NCBI RefSeq assembly: GCF_013113835.1
Contig: NZ_VTYQ01000004.1
Span: 248,001 to 312,000, forward strand
Direction of reading: 5' to 3'
Origin: Vibrio sp. RE88
GTDB lineage: Bacteria > Pseudomonadota > Gammaproteobacteria > Enterobacterales > Vibrionaceae
Length of the DNA stretch: 64,000 nucleotides
Of this stretch, positions 38,108 through 46,180 are shown piece by piece (the first letter of the stretch is position 1; the number at the start of each line of letters is the position of its first letter). The translations under genes were made by a program, and so were the position numbers. Under the pieces are notes generated by a model, which was given only the letters and a program-made list of their open reading frames with translations, ran no database searches and had not been told where the DNA came from.

Positions 38108-38530
38108 TTAGTCATTCTTCGCTTTTGGTACGACAGGGACGATAGGTTTCGCTTTCATCTTAATTCGTTGTTTAATAGTCGCTTTTTTATGTTTTGGCAA
38201 AGTATTCCATTGCTTTTCTATGCTAGGGACTGGTTTCTCCGTGACTTTCGGTTCCGGTCGGTTCTCCTTCCAGTTTTTAACTTTGTCTATGACCTGTTGT
38301 TGCTCCTCTTCCTCAAGGCTATTCCACCATAACTCGACTTTTTTATGCGCCTCGTTATTGTCTATTTCTCCGCAGCAGCCGGGGTAGTAGACGATGGTAC
38401 TGCCTTGATCGTCGTACCAATAAGGATAGTAATGGTAGTAGTCTGGCACTTGGGTTGAAGAGCTGGTGTTGAGGTGTTGACTGCATCCAGACAATAAAGC
38501 CACGGTGAGCAACATTGGTATTCTTTGCAT
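38108..38530 (-). CDS. Predicted lipoprotein of unknown function, 140 residues
   Basis: Start ATG at 38530 is preceded by GGAG. A short signal ends in the lipobox LLSGC, so Cys16 or so is lipidated. The mature part opens with a tyrosine-rich stretch (PDYYHYYPYWYDDQG), has a CC pair in YYPGCCGE, then a helix rich in Glu/Gln (EEEEQQQVIDKVKNWKEN) and a Lys/Pro-rich basic tail ending PVVPKAKND. The frame continues upstream to 38623 but lacks a signal there. No family recognised. Confidence 0.75.
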   Translation of the reverse strand: MQRIPMLLTVALLSGCSQHLNTSSSTQVPDYYHYYPYWYDDQGSTIVYYPGCCGEIDNNEAHKKVELWWNSLEEEEQQQVIDKVKNWKENRPEPKVTEKPVPSIEKQWNTLPKHKKATIKQRIKMKAKPIVPVVPKAKND

Positions 38531-38890
38531 GACGTGCTCCGATGTTTTCCTATCAAAATTGAATAGTGAATACGTAGTGTATTGATATGTTCTAAGTTTC
38601 TGTTGAAGGCGGGCTTGATACAAATGATTCTGGATGAAACATCTCTATGTTGACCATTTGCAGTGTCGGTTGATTGGTTGGTCAATAATGGGGTTAACAT
38701 TCGTGAGGTTGAAAAGAATGATTAAGCTTAATCTGACCAAATTTGGCTGAAATTGATAAAACCATAATTTTCACTGCTTTTGTATCCTGTTCCAAAATTC
38801 GTAGGTAACAAAAGTTTTCGTACTACTCATGGATTTGTTCATGGACTTATGATGGTGGCCGACCAGTTGGTGACGATAATAAGGAATAAC
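38531..38890. other. Divergent intergenic region lipoprotein / carbonic anhydrase
   Basis: 360 bases. An in-frame extension of the carbonic anhydrase reading frame reaches 38780 but starts before the signal peptide and is not believed. Promoters are expected in both directions; no RNA gene is evident. Confidence 0.5.
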
Positions 38891-39613
38891 ATGAAAAAAA
38901 CATTTACTGCCGCAAGTTTGATGATTGCGATGGCGGGTACGGTTCAGGCAGCTGAATGGGGTTACAAAGGTGATAAGGGGCCTGAACATTGGGGAGACGT
39001 TGCCAAAGAGTGTGCTACTGGCAAAAACCAAAGCCCGATTGATATCAAGGATGTGGTTGATGCAGAGTTAATGCCACTGAACATTGAATATCAGGGAATG
39101 GTAACTGGGCTCACTAATAACGGGCACACACTTCAAGCGGTTGTTGAAGGCAATAACGCTGTGACAGTGGATGGCGTAGGGTTTAATTTAGCACAGTTCC
39201 ACTTCCATACTCCTTCAGAAAACCACATCCGTGGTCAAAATTTTCCATTGGAAGCGCACTTTGTGAATGCTGATCAAGATGGCAATCTTGCTGTTGTTGC
39301 GGTGATGTACAATGCAGCACCGGGGGAAAACAACCAGATAACACAGTTGACAGCGACGGTGCCTGAGCCGGGTGAGACGGTGCGGCTACAAACGCCTTTT
39401 GCTGTAAAAGATATGCTGCCTGCAACGGGAGAGTACTATCGCTTTAACGGCTCTCTGACGACGCCGCCTTGCTCTGAGGGAGTACGCTGGTTTGTACTTA
39501 AATCCGCTCAAACGCTAACGACGGAACAGGCAAAACAAATGCAGATGGTGATGGGTAATAACAACCGCCCAATTCAGAAACAGAACGCTCGTGTCGTTTT
39601 GACCAACGATTAA
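38891..39613 (+). CDS. Periplasmic alpha-carbonic anhydrase
   Basis: 240 residues. The start at 38891 has AAGGA, and the signal peptide is MKKTFTAASLMIAMAGTVQA. The zinc ligands are visible: His pair in FHFHTPSENH and the third His in EAHFVN; TTPPCSEGVRW is the alpha-class signature. NQSPIDI matches the N-terminal family motif. It interconverts CO2 and bicarbonate in the periplasm. Two cysteines (in KECATG and PPCSEG) probably form a disulfide. Monocistronic with a terminator. Confidence 0.95.
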   Translation: MKKTFTAASLMIAMAGTVQAAEWGYKGDKGPEHWGDVAKECATGKNQSPIDIKDVVDAELMPLNIEYQGMVTGLTNNGHTLQAVVEGNNAVTVDGVGFNLAQFHFHTPSENHIRGQNFPLEAHFVNADQDGNLAVVAVMYNAAPGENNQITQLTATVPEPGETVRLQTPFAVKDMLPATGEYYRFNGSLTTPPCSEGVRWFVLKSAQTLTTEQAKQMQMVMGNNNRPIQKQNARVVLTND

Positions 39614-39618
39614 ATAAC

Positions 39619-39642
39619 AAGGCCGGGGTATCCCGGCCTTTT
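39619..39642 (+). terminator. Intrinsic terminator after the carbonic anhydrase gene
   Basis: AAGGCCGGG/CCCGGCCTT, four-base loop, T run; its end touches the convergent gene stop. Confidence 0.88.
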
Positions 39643-40562
39643 CAGATGTTGTGGAACAACACTTCTAATCTCAATGTGGCTTTTGCTTCGCCTTCACGCT
39701 GAGTATCTTCTTCTCGATTCCAGTTGTACTCTGGTATCACTTCATAGAATAACCACGGTCGCCAGAAGCTCTGACGATAAGTGATGGAAACATGGGTATT
39801 TGGGATGTAACGAAAGGGGCGATTGGTTCCGGTCGTGCTGATTTGATAACTCAGTGCCTGATGGTCTGAAATATGTTGGTATAAGGTAAATCCAGTGCCT
39901 AATTCCCAACCTTTGATATCGTCTTCATAACTTGCGAATGAACTCCAGCGAAACAAAAAGTCTGGGTTAATGGAATAGTCTAAATCGGCCTCTGTCGATT
40001 CGCCCGTGACGCGCTTTCTCTGATATATCTTTTGAGTTGCCCTAAGGACCACATCTTCATTGATTGGATAAGTGTAGCGAAAGCGACCTTCAATCCCCGG
40101 CTTAGCCGTAAGCTTTATATTAAAGCTGGTTCTGGCATTACTGAGCCAGTCATATCGCATCGCGAGCTTGCTTTCCGTATCACTTGAGTTTTGTGGAAAG
40201 AGATCGCGTAGATCATCTTCATCATCAGATTCAAACACTACCTTAAGACGTTTCGTGACTTTAGGCAGATGAAAGCGCGCCTTGAAACGTGTTTTGAACT
40301 CATAACCTTTGGCTTCGACATAGGCAAAGTCATTGGTCCAGCGAACGATACTGCCGGCCGTAGCATCATCCTCAGTACGGTCATCGACAAAGAAGTTATC
40401 AAACCAAACTGCGGGCTCGCATAAGCGGGCATTCACATAGCTGAATGCTGAGTCGAGGATGCCTGCGCTGTCTGGCTGACTATGGCAGGACGAGTAATCA
40501 ATTTCATCTTCGGCTAAAACACTTGATGAAATGGTGCAAACAAGCAGAAGGTAATAACGCAA
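39642..40562 (-). CDS. Predicted exported beta-rich protein of unknown function
   Basis: 306 residues from a TTG start without an obvious ribosome site. The start is inferred because it creates a plausible signal peptide (RYYLLLVCTISSSVLA). The mature protein is rich in aromatic residues and alternating strands (YEFKTRFKARFHL, FRYTYPINEDVVLRATQKIY, LSYQISTTGTNRPFRYIP) and looks like a beta-barrel or outer-membrane-associated protein. Two N-terminal cysteines (SSCHSQ and ARLCEP) may pair. I do not recognise the family. Confidence 0.75.
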   Translation of the reverse strand: MRYYLLLVCTISSSVLAEDEIDYSSCHSQPDSAGILDSAFSYVNARLCEPAVWFDNFFVDDRTEDDATAGSIVRWTNDFAYVEAKGYEFKTRFKARFHLPKVTKRLKVVFESDDEDDLRDLFPQNSSDTESKLAMRYDWLSNARTSFNIKLTAKPGIEGRFRYTYPINEDVVLRATQKIYQRKRVTGESTEADLDYSINPDFLFRWSSFASYEDDIKGWELGTGFTLYQHISDHQALSYQISTTGTNRPFRYIPNTHVSITYRQSFWRPWLFYEVIPEYNWNREEDTQREGEAKATLRLEVLFHNI

Positions 40563-40640
40563 ATAGACTTAATTTATAATTTAATTAATATAACTTTGAG
40601 TATGTCTTGAATCGATAAATGTTGCCAATAAATCACTCTC

Positions 40641-40673
40641 AAAAATGAAAAATGCCAGACAACTCTGGCATTT
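40641..40673 (-). terminator. Intrinsic terminator after the 153-residue gene
   Basis: AAATGCCAGA/TCTGGCATTT stem, four-base loop; the minus strand continues into TTTCATTTTT. Confidence 0.75.
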
Positions 40674-40695
40674 AACTTTATCTCTGGAGATTGAA

Positions 40696-41157
40696 TTAGC
40701 TACTTTGGCTAATTTTCGCATATTGGCGAAGTAAATCCGTTAAGGTTGTGACCCATTCAAGTGCGTTAGTTGGTGCCTGTTTAAGAAGCACTTCCACATG
40801 CTGGCAATGGACTTCAAGTGGTATTGCCTGCTCGAGGTGGAATGAAACGGAATAGAAATGCCATAGGAGTAAGCGTTGCATGCGTAGCGTGTTTTGCTGT
40901 TGATTGTCTGACTCGCTGAAAAGGGCAGGCAGTTCGCTCAGTGCGATAGCACTCATCCTCAACATGGCGTCAAACTGTGCTTCTTGTAGTTTGTCTTCAG
41001 ATTCAGTCTCATCTGCATCGAAAGTAAAAAGCTCAGTCATCGACTCTTCTGCGATCAATCGGTGGATCATTCGTAGACTCAGTTCTTCCCGCTCTTCTCT
41101 AGGAATACTTTGTAAGGATGAGAGGGTGTAATCGCGTTGCATGGTGATCTCTGGCAT
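40696..41157 (-). CDS. Helical protein of unknown function, 153 residues
   Basis: Predicted to be almost entirely helical and acidic (REEREELSLRMIHRLIAEES, then ADETESEDKLQEAQFDAMLR and EVLLKQAPTNALEWVTTL). No signal peptide, membrane segment or catalytic motif is visible. The start may be 41157 or the ATG at 41142; GAGA precedes the latter. A long leader with a hairpin that could act as an attenuator lies upstream. A terminator follows. No family recognised. Confidence 0.75.
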   Translation of the reverse strand: MPEITMQRDYTLSSLQSIPREEREELSLRMIHRLIAEESMTELFTFDADETESEDKLQEAQFDAMLRMSAIALSELPALFSESDNQQQNTLRMQRLLLWHFYSVSFHLEQAIPLEVHCQHVEVLLKQAPTNALEWVTTLTDLLRQYAKISQSS

Positions 41158-41607
41158 CTGTTTAAGGGCGGGTTATTCTATACCGCTAGTGACATAAATC
41201 TAGCTCAAAATAACACAGGTTTTACTGCGCGCTTCTACGATGCTTCTTTTGGTAGGTGAATAAATAAAACAGCCCCACCAAATGGTGGGGCAATATGTAG
41301 TTGTGTTTGCGTTGTTAGCTGCTGACGTTGTTAGAGAATCTGTCTTTGTCACTAGTACGTTAGTTGACACTTTTATAAACCTAGATGCCAAATGGTAAGT
41401 TGCCAAACTTTTTCAGTAAATGAATTTGGTTACACATTTAAAAATGTGATCTTGGTTCATGGTTTTATAGCAATGAAGTGCATATTTTGTGATTTCTGTA
41501 ATCAGATTTTGTCTGCTCAATTATGTCAGTTTCAGAAGAAACTGTTCATAGAGTGAACGTTTGAACGTTTGCGTGAAAATATGTGATGAATATCTCACTC
41601 TGTACGC
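41158..41607. other. Intergenic region upstream of nupC and of the 153-residue gene
   Basis: With the nupC leader this makes a 567-base gap. Besides the minus-strand hairpin at 41260-41291 it contains a small inverted repeat CACATTT-AA-AAATGTG (41433-41448) and TGTGA half-sites that might be CRP-related. The only open frame of any size (41200-41406, minus strand) starts at TTG with no ribosome site and is not believed. Confidence 0.5.
41260..41291 (-). terminator. Orphan minus-strand terminator-like hairpin
   Basis: GCCCCACC-AAAT-GGTGGGGC perfect stem (GC-rich, 8-9 pairs). On the minus strand it runs into TGTTTTATTTATT. No minus-strand gene is recognised just upstream, so it may end a small RNA or attenuate the 153-residue gene 100 bases downstream. 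Confidence 0.6.
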
Positions 41608-41613
41608 TATACT
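41608..41613 (+). promoter_or_regulatory. Probable -10 element of nupC
   Basis: TATACT preceded by GC. A start point near 41619-41621 would place the leader exactly at the structured domain. No good -35 hexamer is present, which would fit an activator-dependent promoter. Confidence 0.45.
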
Positions 41614-41618
41614 CTCCG

Positions 41619-41724
41619 CCCGGTTAAGAGCCCTCGCTCTGCCAATACAAGCCGTCACATGGAATGGTGAATGACCCCACGGACCGGACCAGCTATTTTC
41701 CAATGCTTGTAGAGGTTATCTTTA
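41619..41724 (+). ncRNA. Structured 5' leader of nupC, candidate cis-regulatory RNA
   Basis: Seen: hairpin AGAGC-CCTC-GCTCT (41627-41640); CCGGT (41620-41624) complementary to ACCGG (41683-41687); CCGT...ACGG (41652-41655 with 41679-41682); TACAAGC (41646-41652) complementary to GCTTGTA (41705-41711), the latter directly before the GAGG ribosome site at 41712-41715. The CCGGT/ACCGG and TACAAGC/GCTTGTA helices interleave and so would form a pseudoknot. Inferred: ligand- or ribosome-controlled access to the nupC start. It does not match purine, preQ1, c-di-GMP, TPP or glycine riboswitch signatures known to me. Confidence 0.5.
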
Positions 41725-42933
41725 ATGAATGTCCTATTCGGATTAATCGGTGTTGCTGCACTGTTATTGTGTGCTGTGTTGCTGTCAGAAAGTCGCAAAG
41801 CGATCAACTGGAAAACAGTATCTCGCGCGTTGTTACTTCAGGTTGGTTTTGCAGCCTTAGTGTTGTATTTCCCTTGGGGACAAACCGCACTAACCAGTTT
41901 AAGTAATGGTGTTTCTAGCCTGTTAGGCTTTGCTGATGAAGGCATTGGGTTCTTGTTTGGTGATCTAGCCAATACAGGGTTTATCTTTGCGGTTCGTGTT
42001 CTTCCTATCATCATTTTCTTTAGTGCGCTTATTTCTGCACTTTATTACCTTGGCATTATGCAAAAGGTTATCGAGTTTATCGGTGGTGGTATTCAAAAGT
42101 TCCTAGGGACCAGTAAAGCCGAATCTCTGGTTGCCACAGGTAATATCTTCCTATCTCAAGGTGAGTCTCCACTTCTTGTTCGACCTTTCCTTTCGCGCAT
42201 GACTCGCTCTGAACTGTTCGCTGTGATGGCTGGTGGTATGGCCTCTGTCGCCGGTAGTGTGCTGGGTGGTTATGCTGGATTAGGCGTTGAGCTGAAATAC
42301 TTAATTGCCGCGAGCTTTATGGCAGCACCGGGCAGTCTGATGATGGCAAAGATCATTGTGCCTGAGCGTGAAACGCCAATCGACCAATCTGATATTGAAA
42401 TGGACAAAGCGCAAGACAGCAATGTAATTGACGCTCTGGCAAGCGGCGCGATGAACGGCATGAAGGTCGCCGTTGCCGTCGGTACAATGTTGATTGCATT
42501 CGTGAGTGTTATCGCCATGGTCAACACGGGCCTGGAGAGTTTGGGTGACGTGGCAGGTTTTAGCGGAATTACTCTGCAAACTCTGTTCGGCTACCTATTT
42601 TCTCCTCTGGCATGGGTGATTGGTGTACCGGCAAATGAAATGCTGATGGCGGGCTCTTACATTGGCCAGAAAATTGTGATGAATGAGTTTGTTGCTTTCA
42701 TCGACTTTGTTGAGCACAAAGCGCTGCTATCTGAACACACTCAAGTGATCGTCACGTTTGCACTGTGTGGTTTCGCAAACATCGGCTCAATCGCTATTCA
42801 GCTTGGCTCTATCGGCGTGATTGCGCCAGAACGCCGCTCTGAAGTTGCCAATCTTGGCATCAAGGCTGTTCTCGCAGGTACGTTAGCGAACCTTATGAGT
42901 GCTTGTTTGGCAGGTATTTTTATCCTGCTGTAA
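41725..42933 (+). CDS. nupC: NupC-type concentrative nucleoside transporter
   Basis: 402 residues and about eight to ten membrane segments. The CNT signature is complete: GQGESPLLV-like motif in FLSQGESPLLVRPFLSRMT, GGMASVAGSVLGGYAG, and the C-terminal CGFANIGSIAIQLGSIG with the Na+/nucleoside residues. It is close in layout to the structurally studied Vibrio cholerae CNT. It imports nucleosides with sodium. GAGG lies nine bases before the ATG, immediately after a base-pairing segment of the leader. Confidence 0.95.
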   Translation: MNVLFGLIGVAALLLCAVLLSESRKAINWKTVSRALLLQVGFAALVLYFPWGQTALTSLSNGVSSLLGFADEGIGFLFGDLANTGFIFAVRVLPIIIFFSALISALYYLGIMQKVIEFIGGGIQKFLGTSKAESLVATGNIFLSQGESPLLVRPFLSRMTRSELFAVMAGGMASVAGSVLGGYAGLGVELKYLIAASFMAAPGSLMMAKIIVPERETPIDQSDIEMDKAQDSNVIDALASGAMNGMKVAVAVGTMLIAFVSVIAMVNTGLESLGDVAGFSGITLQTLFGYLFSPLAWVIGVPANEMLMAGSYIGQKIVMNEFVAFIDFVEHKALLSEHTQVIVTFALCGFANIGSIAIQLGSIGVIAPERRSEVANLGIKAVLAGTLANLMSACLAGIFILL

Positions 42934-42957
42934 CGAAAATTATCTCAGTTAAATTTA

Positions 42958-42986
42958 AAGCCCGGCTTAGACATTGCCGGGTTTTA
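42958..42986 (+). terminator. Intrinsic terminator after nupC
   Basis: CCCGGC/GCCGGG stem with flanking A and T runs and a nine-base loop. Confidence 0.85.
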
Positions 42987-43099
42987 TTTATCTATTTTCA
43001 CCAAAACTGATTTATAGCAACGTTTCGATTTGGCGTAGGCGTAGGATAGTTCTACTCATCCCGTCTGGGAGCCTTCCAAAAATTATAAGAGATACCGCT

Positions 43100-44329
43100 A
43101 TGAATGAACTGGTTCAACGTTTTTTGCGCTACGTGACATTTAACACGCAGTCCAACCCTTCCAATCCCGCCTGCCCAAGTAGTGAAGGGCAGCTCACTTT
43201 TGCCCAATTTCTAAAACAAGAATTGCTGGAGCTTAGTCTGAGTGAGGTGTCACTCGATGATAATGGTTATCTGATGGCAAAGCTGCCGAGCAATGTTGAC
43301 TACGATGTCCCGGCTATTGGCTTTGTGGCTCATATGGATACGGCACCTGATGCGTCAGGGAAAAATGTCAAACCTCAGATTGTTGAAGATTATCAGGGCG
43401 GTGATATTGCATTGGGCAAAGGGGACGAAGTACTGTCTCCAATTCAGTATCCTGATCTGCGTAGGCTTCTTGGCCACAACCTCATTACGACAGACGGTAC
43501 AACGCTTCTCGGAGCGGATAACAAAGCCGGTATTGCAGAGATCATTTCCGCCATTGCTGAATTGAAAGCGAACCCAGACATTCCACATGGCGATATTTGT
43601 ATCGGATTTACTCCGGATGAAGAAATTGGTCGTGGTGCAGATTTGTTTGATGTGGAGAAGTTTGGTGCGAAATGGGCGTACACCATTGATGGCGGACCAG
43701 TTGGTGAACTGGAATATGAGAACTTTAATGCGACCAGTGCCGATGTGACCTGCCATGGGGTGAATGTTCACCCTGGAACCGCCAAAAACAAAATGGTGAA
43801 TGCCATGAACATTGCTGCCCAGTTCCAAATGATGATGCCTGCAGATGAAACACCTGAGGCGACGGAAGGCTATCAGGGCTTCTATCATTTGAAGTCCGCA
43901 GAAATGGCTGTAGCACGTTGTGAGCTAGGTTATATCATTCGTGACTTTGAGCGCGACGGGCTTGAGCAACGAAAGGTCTTTATGCAGAGTAAAGTGGACG
44001 AGCTCAATGATAAGTTAACCAAAGGGCGAGTTGAACTGAAACTGTCAGACAGCTATTTCAATATGAAAGAGATGGTTGAGCCTCATCCGCATATTATTGA
44101 GCTCGCAAAACAAGCGATGATTGCTTGCGATGTTGAGCCTAAAATTAAACCTATTCGCGGTGGTACGGATGGAGCAAGGTTGTCATTTATGGGCTTACCT
44201 TGTCCGAATATCTTCACTGGTGGCTATAATTTCCATGGTATTCATGAGTTTATTAGCATTGAAGGTATGGAGCAGGCAGTGAAGGTTATTGTGACCTTGT
44301 CTGAGAAAACTGCACTTAACTACAGATAA
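43100..44329 (+). CDS. pepT: Peptidase T (tripeptide aminopeptidase)
   Basis: 409 residues, the usual PepT length, from the ATG at 43100; the frame stays open upstream but the N-terminus [18 protein letters not shown] is that of PepT. Metal and catalytic residues of the M20 family are visible: [45 protein letters not shown] and HGIHEF. It cleaves N-terminal residues from tripeptides in the cytoplasm with two zinc ions. AAGAGA precedes the start. It appears to have its own promoter. Confidence 0.95.
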   Translation: MNELVQRFLRYVTFNTQSNPSNPACPSSEGQLTFAQFLKQELLELSLSEVSLDDNGYLMAKLPSNVDYDVPAIGFVAHMDTAPDASGKNVKPQIVEDYQGGDIALGKGDEVLSPIQYPDLRRLLGHNLITTDGTTLLGADNKAGIAEIISAIAELKANPDIPHGDICIGFTPDEEIGRGADLFDVEKFGAKWAYTIDGGPVGELEYENFNATSADVTCHGVNVHPGTAKNKMVNAMNIAAQFQMMMPADETPEATEGYQGFYHLKSAEMAVARCELGYIIRDFERDGLEQRKVFMQSKVDELNDKLTKGRVELKLSDSYFNMKEMVEPHPHIIELAKQAMIACDVEPKIKPIRGGTDGARLSFMGLPCPNIFTGGYNFHGIHEFISIEGMEQAVKVIVTLSEKTALNYR

Positions 44330-44407
44330 AATTTCGATATGTCCCTGTTATCTCATTGATTATCGTGTACATTTACTATGTATGCTTGATAAACAGAGGT
44401 TTCGGGG

Positions 44408-44875
44408 ATGAAAAGGATTTTTTTACTGTTTACACACCTTATTTGTGGTGCAATCGGCTTTGCTGTTGGTATCTATGCATTGCCCATTCTTATCCAACCA
44501 GATTCTCCCTCAATGAGCTCTGTCGAGAGTGTGACAAACAACGCGGTATATACTGCAACGTTCCAGCGTGACCGAAAAGACAGTGATTTTCTCCATTGGG
44601 GAGAGGGCTCTGTCTCTATCAGCAATGACCAAATCGCTTTTGTCGGTGAATTGGCCCCGGGGCCTGATTATAAACTTTACCTATCGCCTCAGTTTATTGA
44701 AACTGAAGCAGACTTTAATCAGCAGAAACATACCATGGTAAAAGTGGGAGAGGTGAAGACGTTTGATCGATTCGCTCTCAACTTGCCAACAGACGTCGAT
44801 TTGGGTGAATACAATACCGTCATTGTCTGGTGTGAAACGTTCGGAGAGTTTATTACGTCTGCGCGCTTCAAGTAG
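44408..44875 (+). CDS. DM13-domain membrane-anchored protein
   Basis: 155 residues. One N-terminal membrane segment or uncleaved signal (LFTHLICGAIGFAVGIYALP) is followed by a DM13 domain (GEGSVSISNDQIAFVGELAPGPDYKLYLSP, ending in VIVWCETFGEFITSARFK), which includes the conserved Cys of WCETF. DM13 is found with cytochrome b561-like DOMON systems and is suspected to have a redox role. Here it stands alone on the outside of the inner membrane. A terminator follows. Confidence 0.85.
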   Translation: MKRIFLLFTHLICGAIGFAVGIYALPILIQPDSPSMSSVESVTNNAVYTATFQRDRKDSDFLHWGEGSVSISNDQIAFVGELAPGPDYKLYLSPQFIETEADFNQQKHTMVKVGEVKTFDRFALNLPTDVDLGEYNTVIVWCETFGEFITSARFK

Positions 44876-44969
44876 CATATGAACGCTATCTAGTCTGCAT
44901 TAATAGAAATGTAAACTAGATCCTTCTCGATAAGTATGGGAAGTTATTCTCGTTTAAAACGGATTTCTT

Positions 44970-44996
44970 AAAAGGGGCATCGGCCCCTTTTCTTTG
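44970..44996 (+). terminator. Intrinsic terminator after the DM13 gene
   Basis: GGGGC/GCCCC stem extended by A-T pairs, four-base loop ATCG, T run. Confidence 0.82.
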
Positions 44997-45017
44997 TCAT
45001 AACAACAGGAGCCGGGA

Positions 45018-45878
45018 ATGGAGAAAGTACAAGCTGTCATCGATTTTCTTCTGACTCATAAATTTATCTTTACGGCGCTGATTATCGTTCTGATAGCGAT
45101 AGTTCGCCGTATTGTTTTATCTAAAATTCGTGGTGATGTTGCTTTTGTTTCTGAAGAGCAACGTAACTGGATGTCGCGTACGAAGAACGGCGCATTTGCT
45201 ATTACCGTTCTGTTACTTTTCATTCTATGGAAGTCTGAGATCAATGAATTTGCCCTGTCGGTGACGGCGATTGCGGTTGCCATTGTTGTGGCGTCAAAAG
45301 AGATCATCCTTTGTTTTACAGGTTCTATCCAAAGAGCGAGTTCACGTTCGTTTCGAATTGGTGACTGGATTGAAGTCGGCAAACTGTGTGGTGAGGTGAT
45401 TGAGCACAATATGATGGCAACCGTGATTCAGGAAATTGACCTTCATCACGGCCAGTATCACTACACAGGAAAAACAGCGACGTTGCCAAACAGTATGTTT
45501 TTTACCTACCCAGTGAAAAACCTTAACTTTATGAAGCGCTACGTCTACCACAACTTCTCGATTGTCGTGAGCGAATTTGTCAATTTATACCCTTTGGTTC
45601 CTGTGATGATTGAGAAAATTGAGGGGCATTGCCACTACTTTAGTGACGTTGCGACACGATATAATGCAATGATCGAGAAGCACGCAGGCGTCGATTTACC
45701 CGGTGCAGAGCCGCATATTCACATTACCAGCGGTTCAACAGGTGAACAGGTCGTGCACTTTATGATTTTCTGTCCGACCGATAAGGCGACGCACCTAGAG
45801 CAGGAAATCAGGAAAGACTTTATGGAGCTCTACGAAGAGAGGTTCCAGTCTGAGAAAGAAGAAACGAAAGAGAGCTGA
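45018..45878 (+). CDS. MscS-family small-conductance mechanosensitive channel
   Basis: 286 residues. Three membrane segments in the first 100 residues, then the cytoplasmic MscS beta domain (SFRIGDWIEVGKLCGEVIEH, LPNSMFFTYPVKNL). The pore-lining third helix lies near ALSVTAIAVAIVVASKEIIL, and the GSIQRASS segment follows. The C-terminal part is divergent from E. coli MscS. It releases osmolytes on hypo-osmotic shock; this clade may instead be modulated by other signals. GGAG lies nine bases before the ATG. Confidence 0.85.
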   Translation: MEKVQAVIDFLLTHKFIFTALIIVLIAIVRRIVLSKIRGDVAFVSEEQRNWMSRTKNGAFAITVLLLFILWKSEINEFALSVTAIAVAIVVASKEIILCFTGSIQRASSRSFRIGDWIEVGKLCGEVIEHNMMATVIQEIDLHHGQYHYTGKTATLPNSMFFTYPVKNLNFMKRYVYHNFSIVVSEFVNLYPLVPVMIEKIEGHCHYFSDVATRYNAMIEKHAGVDLPGAEPHIHITSGSTGEQVVHFMIFCPTDKATHLEQEIRKDFMELYEERFQSEKEETKES

Positions 45879-45892
45879 GGCTCTCTTTTTTG
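45866..45892 (+). terminator. Intrinsic terminator overlapping the end of the MscS-family gene
   Basis: AAGAGAGC-TGAG-GCTCTCTT; the loop contains the stop codon, followed by a T run. Confidence 0.85.
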
Positions 45893-45964
45893 TGCCTTTG
45901 CATGGGTATGTGTGAAGTCGACAGTTTGAGCCTCTAGCGCTAGCTTTAAAGTAAGAGGATGATG

Positions 45965-46150
45965 ATGACAACAGATGTGGAAAAGGTGCCCGTTCCGTGT
46001 GTGAGAAACTGCTGTTTGGATGGTGAGGATATTTGTTTGGGGTGCTTTCGTACCCTCAATGAAATCCTCGAATGGCGCTCTTACACTGATGAGGAAAAAC
46101 AGGCGGTGCTGATACGTTGTGAACAGCGTAGAAAAGAGAGAGGGCAATAG
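45965..46150 (+). CDS. DUF1289 family small cysteine-rich protein
   Basis: About 61 residues. The diagnostic block is PCVRNCCLDGEDICLGCFRT with five cysteines, followed by LNEILEWRSYTDEEKQAVL. This is the DUF1289 family, probably a small zinc or iron-sulfur binder. Three ATGs lie in tandem at 45959, 45962 and 45965; the third is preferred because GTAAGAGG is six bases ahead of it. A GC hairpin separates it from the convergent acr3 gene. Confidence 0.85.
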   Translation: MTTDVEKVPVPCVRNCCLDGEDICLGCFRTLNEILEWRSYTDEEKQAVLIRCEQRRKERGQ

Positions 46151-46151
46151 T

Positions 46152-46171
46152 GCCCGCCATGGTTGGCGGGC
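46152..46171. terminator. GC hairpin between DUF1289 and acr3
   Basis: GCCCGCC-ATGGTT-GGCGGGC, seven pairs, positioned between convergent genes. It lacks a T run on either side, so it is a weak terminator or transcript-end stabiliser. Confidence 0.5.
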
Positions 46172-46180
46172 GAGGCAAAG

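Noticed and set aside
38780-38890. N-terminal extension of the carbonic anhydrase
   Set aside because: The signal peptide begins at the ATG at 38891 with its own ribosome site.
41200-41406. Minus-strand open frame of 68 codons across the GC hairpin
   Set aside because: TTG start without ribosome site, low-complexity Thr/Asn composition, and it runs through a terminator hairpin.
41567-41600. CRP-like TGTGA half-sites upstream of nupC
   Set aside because: The spacing to the second half-site is wrong (8 instead of 6), so no firm CRP site.
42974-43099. N-terminal extension of pepT by 42 residues
   Set aside because: The extension runs through the nupC terminator tail; the ATG at 43100 matches the usual PepT start.
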